NCBI GenBank assembly: GCA_046582565.1
Contig: JAYGED010000299.1
Span: forward strand, 1-7,999
Origin: JAYGED01 sp046582565
GTDB lineage: Bacteria > Pseudomonadota > Alphaproteobacteria > JAAXGF01
Reading direction: 5' to 3'
Length of the DNA stretch: 7,999 nt
Made by a program: the position numbers and the translations under genes. Positions 5,944 to 7,999 of this stretch are shown here, one piece after another (the first letter of the stretch is position 1; each line of letters opens with the position of its first letter). The notes below the pieces were generated by a model. That model was not told the DNA's origin and made no database searches. It saw nothing but the letters and a program-made list of their open reading frames with translations.

Positions 5944-6020
5944 AATGTCCGTTTTCGGGGGCAAAGCAGACGCAAATCACCGTACCTAAAAGAGTCCGCT
6001 TATAGCCAACAAGAGACATT
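5944..6020 (+). repeat. Two-hairpin dispersed repeat, copy E (degenerate)
   Basis: The first hairpin has arms GTCCGTTTT (5947-5955) and AAAGCAGAC (5963-5971), imperfectly paired around CGGGGGC. The conserved block is present as ACGCAAATCA in its usual place (5970-5979). The second palindrome is eroded (AGTCCGCTTATAGCC...AAGAGACATT). It separates the XRE gene from the cyclase stub. Confidence 0.75.
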
Positions 6021-6090
6021 CGGCCTTGCTATCAGAGCACATAGAATCTTTCTGTGATTGCCGATATGCTCCCCGGTAGGGAGGTTTTCG

Positions 6091-6144
6091 ATGGAGCGTC
6101 GTCTCGCCGCCATCATGGCCACGGACGTGGTCGGTTAATCCAGG
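6091..6144 (+). pseudogene. N-terminal stub of a class III adenylate/guanylate cyclase gene
   Basis: ATG at 6091 follows GGGAGG by six bases and encodes MERRLAAIMATDVVG, a stop (TAA, 6136-6138), then Ser-Arg. This matches the very common start of class III cyclase proteins, MERRLAAILAADVVGYSRLM, with the Tyr codon replaced by TAA. Homology ends after about 18 codons and a second TAA follows at 6151-6153. An intact protein would make cyclic nucleotides and usually carries TPR or ATPase domains; nothing of the catalytic domain remains. The ribosome binding site is still excellent, so a 15-residue peptide could be translated. Confidence 0.75.
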
Positions 6145-6249
6145 CGTGGTATCGCCTAAAGAAGCGCCGTTCATAAAAACCTTACTTCTGTAAATAGAAC
6201 CAGCGACACTTATTAAGTTAGCTCTAGCATTCACGAGTTGGAGCGAGAA

Positions 6250-7206
6250 ATGCCCAGACGAAGATTGCTCGACCAAGTCGCTGATAATTCAGCATCCTCA
6301 CCGCCCTCCTCATTTGATCCAGTCGAAGATCTCGGGCTTGATTATAATAATCATGAAACTCGAGCTTGGCTTCTTGAGCCACTTACCTGCAAACAGGCGG
6401 CGATAGAGCTAAATACCACGGTCAACGCCTTAGCAACATACCGCTGCCGTGGCCGTGGCCCTGCCTACATAAAGCATGGCGGTAAGGTCATGTACCGGCG
6501 GTTTGACATTTTTGCTTATCAGCACGCTGGAAGAGTTCAGCCAAACGTCCGCCTTGAAATCCTACCGCAACAGATGTTACCCGCGGTCGAACAATTCGAC
6601 TATCTGGTCGTCGTCGGCGGGCTCCTGCCCTGGTGCATGGACCTGTCGCCCGAGACCTATGACTATCTTCGTCAGGCGGCGGCACAGAAAATTACCCTCA
6701 TCGGCCTCTGCACTGGAGGTTTCATCTTGGCCAATGCAGGACTGTTGGATGGGCGTCGATGCGGCGTGCATTTCGAGCACAAGGATCAATTTGAGAAACT
6801 GTTTCCGAAAGCCGAACCGGTTACCGATGAGGCCTACGTCACCGACCATGGGGTGATTACCTGTCCCGGCGGCCCCACGGCGATTGACCTTGCTTTTACT
6901 TTGATCGAAACATGCTGCGGCAAGGCGCGTGCGATCAAGGGGCTGACATCGCTTCTGATGGACAAGCATCGCTCGGCCCGTCTTGTGCCGCATCGTCCCT
7001 ACGGCCACCTCACGGCTTGTGGCAACCGGCGGGTAGAGCTGGCCGTGGAGTTGATGGAGCGGAATTTTTCAACGCCTTACAGCATCACCAAGCTCGCCCG
7101 TAAGCTCAGCACCTCGGAGCGCGGGCTCAATCGAGTCTTTCAACAGCACGCGGGCGAACCGCCGACGGCCGTTTGGCGTAAGATGCGGCTCGCGCACGGG
7201 CACTAG
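6250..7206 (+). CDS. Chimeric regulator: excisionase-type HTH fused to a truncated GlxA-family (DJ-1/PfpI + AraC) regulator
   Basis: 318 codons from ATG 6250, with GGAG six bases upstream, to TAG 7204-7206. Residues 1-40 are low-complexity. Residues about 44-95 (PLTCKQAAIELNTTVNALAT...GGKVMYRRFDIFAYQ) form a HTH_17/excisionase-like DNA-binding domain. At about 96-101 the sequence switches to a GlxA-type regulator. A DJ-1/PfpI-like domain that has lost roughly its first 50-70 residues spans about 101-222 (RLEILPQQ, FDYLVVVGGLLP, GLCTGGF with Cys154, CPGGPTAIDLA). The first AraC helix-turn-helix follows (about 262-312, ELAVELMERNF...ITKLARKLSTSERGLNRVFQ). GlxA regulators normally sense a small metabolite and activate catabolic genes. 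This product lacks the second AraC helix-turn-helix because of the TAG, so normal DNA binding is doubtful. Most likely a pseudogene formed by in-frame fusion and a later nonsense mutation; the N-terminal domain could still be functional. Confidence 0.8.
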   Translation: MPRRRLLDQVADNSASSPPSSFDPVEDLGLDYNNHETRAWLLEPLTCKQAAIELNTTVNALATYRCRGRGPAYIKHGGKVMYRRFDIFAYQHAGRVQPNVRLEILPQQMLPAVEQFDYLVVVGGLLPWCMDLSPETYDYLRQAAAQKITLIGLCTGGFILANAGLLDGRRCGVHFEHKDQFEKLFPKAEPVTDEAYVTDHGVITCPGGPTAIDLAFTLIETCCGKARAIKGLTSLLMDKHRSARLVPHRPYGHLTACGNRRVELAVELMERNFSTPYSITKLARKLSTSERGLNRVFQQHAGEPPTAVWRKMRLAHGH

Positions 7207-7407
7207 CTATTGATCAATTCCGCCAGAACAGTCACCCGGGTCGCTCTGGAATGCGGCTTTGCCGACGGCGCCCATTTTTCCCGCTGGTTTAAAAGAACCT
7301 ATGGCGAGACGCCCGCCATATTCAGGAAACGCCGGCGCTATACTTCATTAAGTCGCATGGCTTTGTCAGAGGAAAGAGAACCGGTTAAAACAAGCCCCAC
7401 TCCGTAG
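7207..7407 (+). pseudogene. C-terminal part of the GlxA-family regulator, cut off by a premature stop
   Basis: In the same frame as the chimeric regulator, directly after its TAG, the sequence continues LLINSARTVTRVALECGFAD and GAHFSRWFKRTYGETPAIFRKRRR. This is the second AraC helix-turn-helix and the classic AraC signature. Intact relatives have a Trp before LLINSA at this place, so TGG to TAG is the likely mutation. The homologous part ends near 7344; the remaining codons to the TAG at 7405-7407 probably run into the IS6-type element. A TTG at 7210 opens the frame but no ribosome binding site supports separate translation. Confidence 0.8.
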
Positions 7408-7410
7408 ATC

Positions 7411-7614
7411 TCAGGCCGCAAGTTGACGCCACTCTGCCAAGGCGGTGGAGCGATTAAGTTTGAAGTTTTCGCGGCTGTAGAGATGGCGTTCCTGGTTAAA
7501 TTGATTTTGGATTGAAGAGTGGATCGAGGCGAATTTTTGCAGCGATTTTGCGCTCCTGAATTTCGCCATCGCCCGCTCTCGTCGTCGGAAAGGCTGGTGT
7601 GAGTTTTCAGCTCG
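7411..7614 (-). pseudogene. C-terminal fragment of an IS6-family transposase
   Basis: The reverse strand reads RAENSHQPFRRRERAMAKF, then RSAKSLQKFASIHSSIQNQF, then NQERHLYSRENFKLNRSTAL and AEWRQLAA before TGA at 7411-7413. This is the C-terminal third of IS6-type DDE transposases; the Glu in RAENSH is the expected last catalytic residue. About 67 codons remain of some 230. Upstream of about 7614 the similarity stops, so the rest of the element, including the first two catalytic Asp residues, is gone. The element's outer end should lie between 7345 and 7410, next to the AraC-type pseudogene; GGCTTTGT at 7359-7366 is a possible terminus. Non-functional. Confidence 0.8.
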
Positions 7615-7628
7615 ATGTGTGCCATGAA

Positions 7629-7658
7629 CGCACACCCTAACGAACAATAGGGTGTGCG
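7629..7658. repeat. Perfect 11-bp stem-loop between IS fragments
   Basis: CGCACACCCTA (7629-7639) and TAGGGTGTGCG (7648-7658) pair perfectly around an 8-nt loop. No T-run follows on either strand. It sits just outside the IS6 fragment and about 50 bp from the IS256-type end. It may be a terminator, an IS-end structure or a regulatory hairpin; the sequence does not decide. Confidence 0.5.
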
Positions 7659-7705
7659 GTGCTGTGCAAGTGATGAGGGTGGCCCCTCGGAACCGGCTTG
7701 CAGGA

Positions 7706-7885
7706 GGAGCTATTGTCAAAAGTTGTGTATGGGCTGATCATGCGGCGGCGCGATCCTGGCGTTCTCCATCTACGAATTTGGCGCTGCGAATGATCTCGGC
7801 GAGATGGTTCGATCCATCGAGTTTTCTCCATTTTCTCTGGGCGCACCGGCACAGCTTGAAGACCATGGCCATCGCTGTCTTAGAT
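7706..7885 (-). mobile_element. 3' end fragment of an IS256-family element
   Basis: The segment holds the transposase C-terminus and, beyond its stop, a downstream stretch (GAGCTATTGTCAAAAGTTGTG on the + strand, 7708-7728) that resembles the terminal repeat region of IS256-family elements. The other end of the element is not in the window; it is interrupted at about 7882-7885 by IS3-type sequence. The outer boundary near 7706 is approximate. Confidence 0.5.
7738..7885 (-). pseudogene. C-terminal fragment of an IS256-family (mutator-type) transposase
   Basis: The reverse strand reads SKTAMAMVFKLCRCAQRKW, then RKLDGSNHLAEIIRSAKFVD, then GERQDRAAA and TGA at 7738-7740. The pattern FKL...AQ..WR.L.G...L..I..G..F.DG is the C-terminal signature of IS256 transposases. 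Only about 47 codons of some 400 remain, without any catalytic residue. Open frame continues upstream to 7953 but that part is the wrong frame of an IS3-type gene. Confidence 0.7.
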
Positions 7886-7999
7886 GGCCTCGTATTTGAG
7901 CGACCGCCACAAGCGTTCGATAAATATGTTGTCCATGCAGCGGCCCCGCCCATCCATGGAGATTGTAACGCCCGCGTCCTTGAGGACGCCGGTGAAGTC
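7880..7999 (-). pseudogene. Fragment of an IS3-family transposase (OrfB), partial at window end
   Basis: From the window edge the reverse strand reads DFTGVLKDAGVTISMDGRGR, then CMDNIFIERLWRSLKYEA. This is the end of the rve integrase core of IS3-family OrfB, with the catalytic Glu in IFIERLW. The usual continuation (VYL...) is absent: after KYEA the sequence switches to the IS256 fragment and the frame meets TAA at 7880-7882. The gene's earlier part lies beyond the window, so whether it is complete upstream cannot be seen, but its last 50 or so residues are lost here. Confidence 0.8.

Noticed and set aside
669..6020. CRISPR array from the recurring repeats
   Set aside because: Copies are far apart, differ in orientation, are imperfect and carry internal hairpins; there are no regular spacers or cas genes.
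6577..7008. 143-codon - strand open frame
   Set aside because: It lies wholly opposite the DJ-1/AraC coding sequence and has no protein-family features.
7738..7953. 71-codon - strand frame as one gene
   Set aside because: Only the last 47 or so codons match the IS256 family; the beginning is the wrong frame of IS3 OrfB sequence.
1..7999. tRNA, rRNA or riboswitch
   Set aside because: I saw no cloverleaf with the conserved GTTCGA-type T-arm and no recognisable riboswitch core on either strand; a covariance search would be needed to exclude small RNAs.

Overview
The window looks like an accessory, decaying stretch of an alphaproteobacterial chromosome. This is inferred from the style of the XRE regulator, the transposase families present (IS30, IS6, IS256 and IS3 types), the GlxA-type AraC regulator and the family of small palindromic repeats. 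No taxon-defining gene is present, so the assignment is tentative.

Layout. Positions 1-464 hold the out-of-frame junction of two gene tails on the + strand: the end of an NTF2-like (DUF4440/SnoaL-type) protein, and about 97 codons of the C-terminus of a PotD/PotF-type polyamine-binding protein. A terminator-like hairpin follows. Positions 843-3776 hold the best-preserved unit, two complete amidase-signature hydrolases on the - strand. They lie 48 bp apart, each has a good ribosome binding site, and both keep the Lys/cis-Ser/Ser triad. Positions 3921-5075 are a non-coding cluster of repeats around an internally deleted IS30 copy. Positions 5122-5852 hold a near-consensus promoter, a 63-codon gene of unknown function and an XRE-family regulator. 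Positions 5944-6144 hold another repeat copy and an 18-codon stub of a class III adenylate cyclase gene with a stop at codon 16. Positions 6250-7407 hold an in-frame chimera: an excisionase-type helix-turn-helix domain joined to a GlxA-family regulator that has lost its N-terminus and carries an in-frame TAG before its second AraC helix-turn-helix. Positions 7411-7999 hold C-terminal fragments of IS6-, IS256- and IS3-type transposases, all on the - strand.

How it fits together. The two amidases probably form one catabolic operon acting on small amides. The 63-codon gene and the XRE gene probably form a second transcription unit. Most of the rest is debris from insertion sequences and deletions. 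The most distinctive signal is a two-hairpin repeat of about 72-105 bp present in five copies plus one half copy, always between gene blocks. One copy is split by the IS30 remnant exactly inside its second palindrome. I did not find a complete defence system, CRISPR array, RNA gene or other new multi-gene system.
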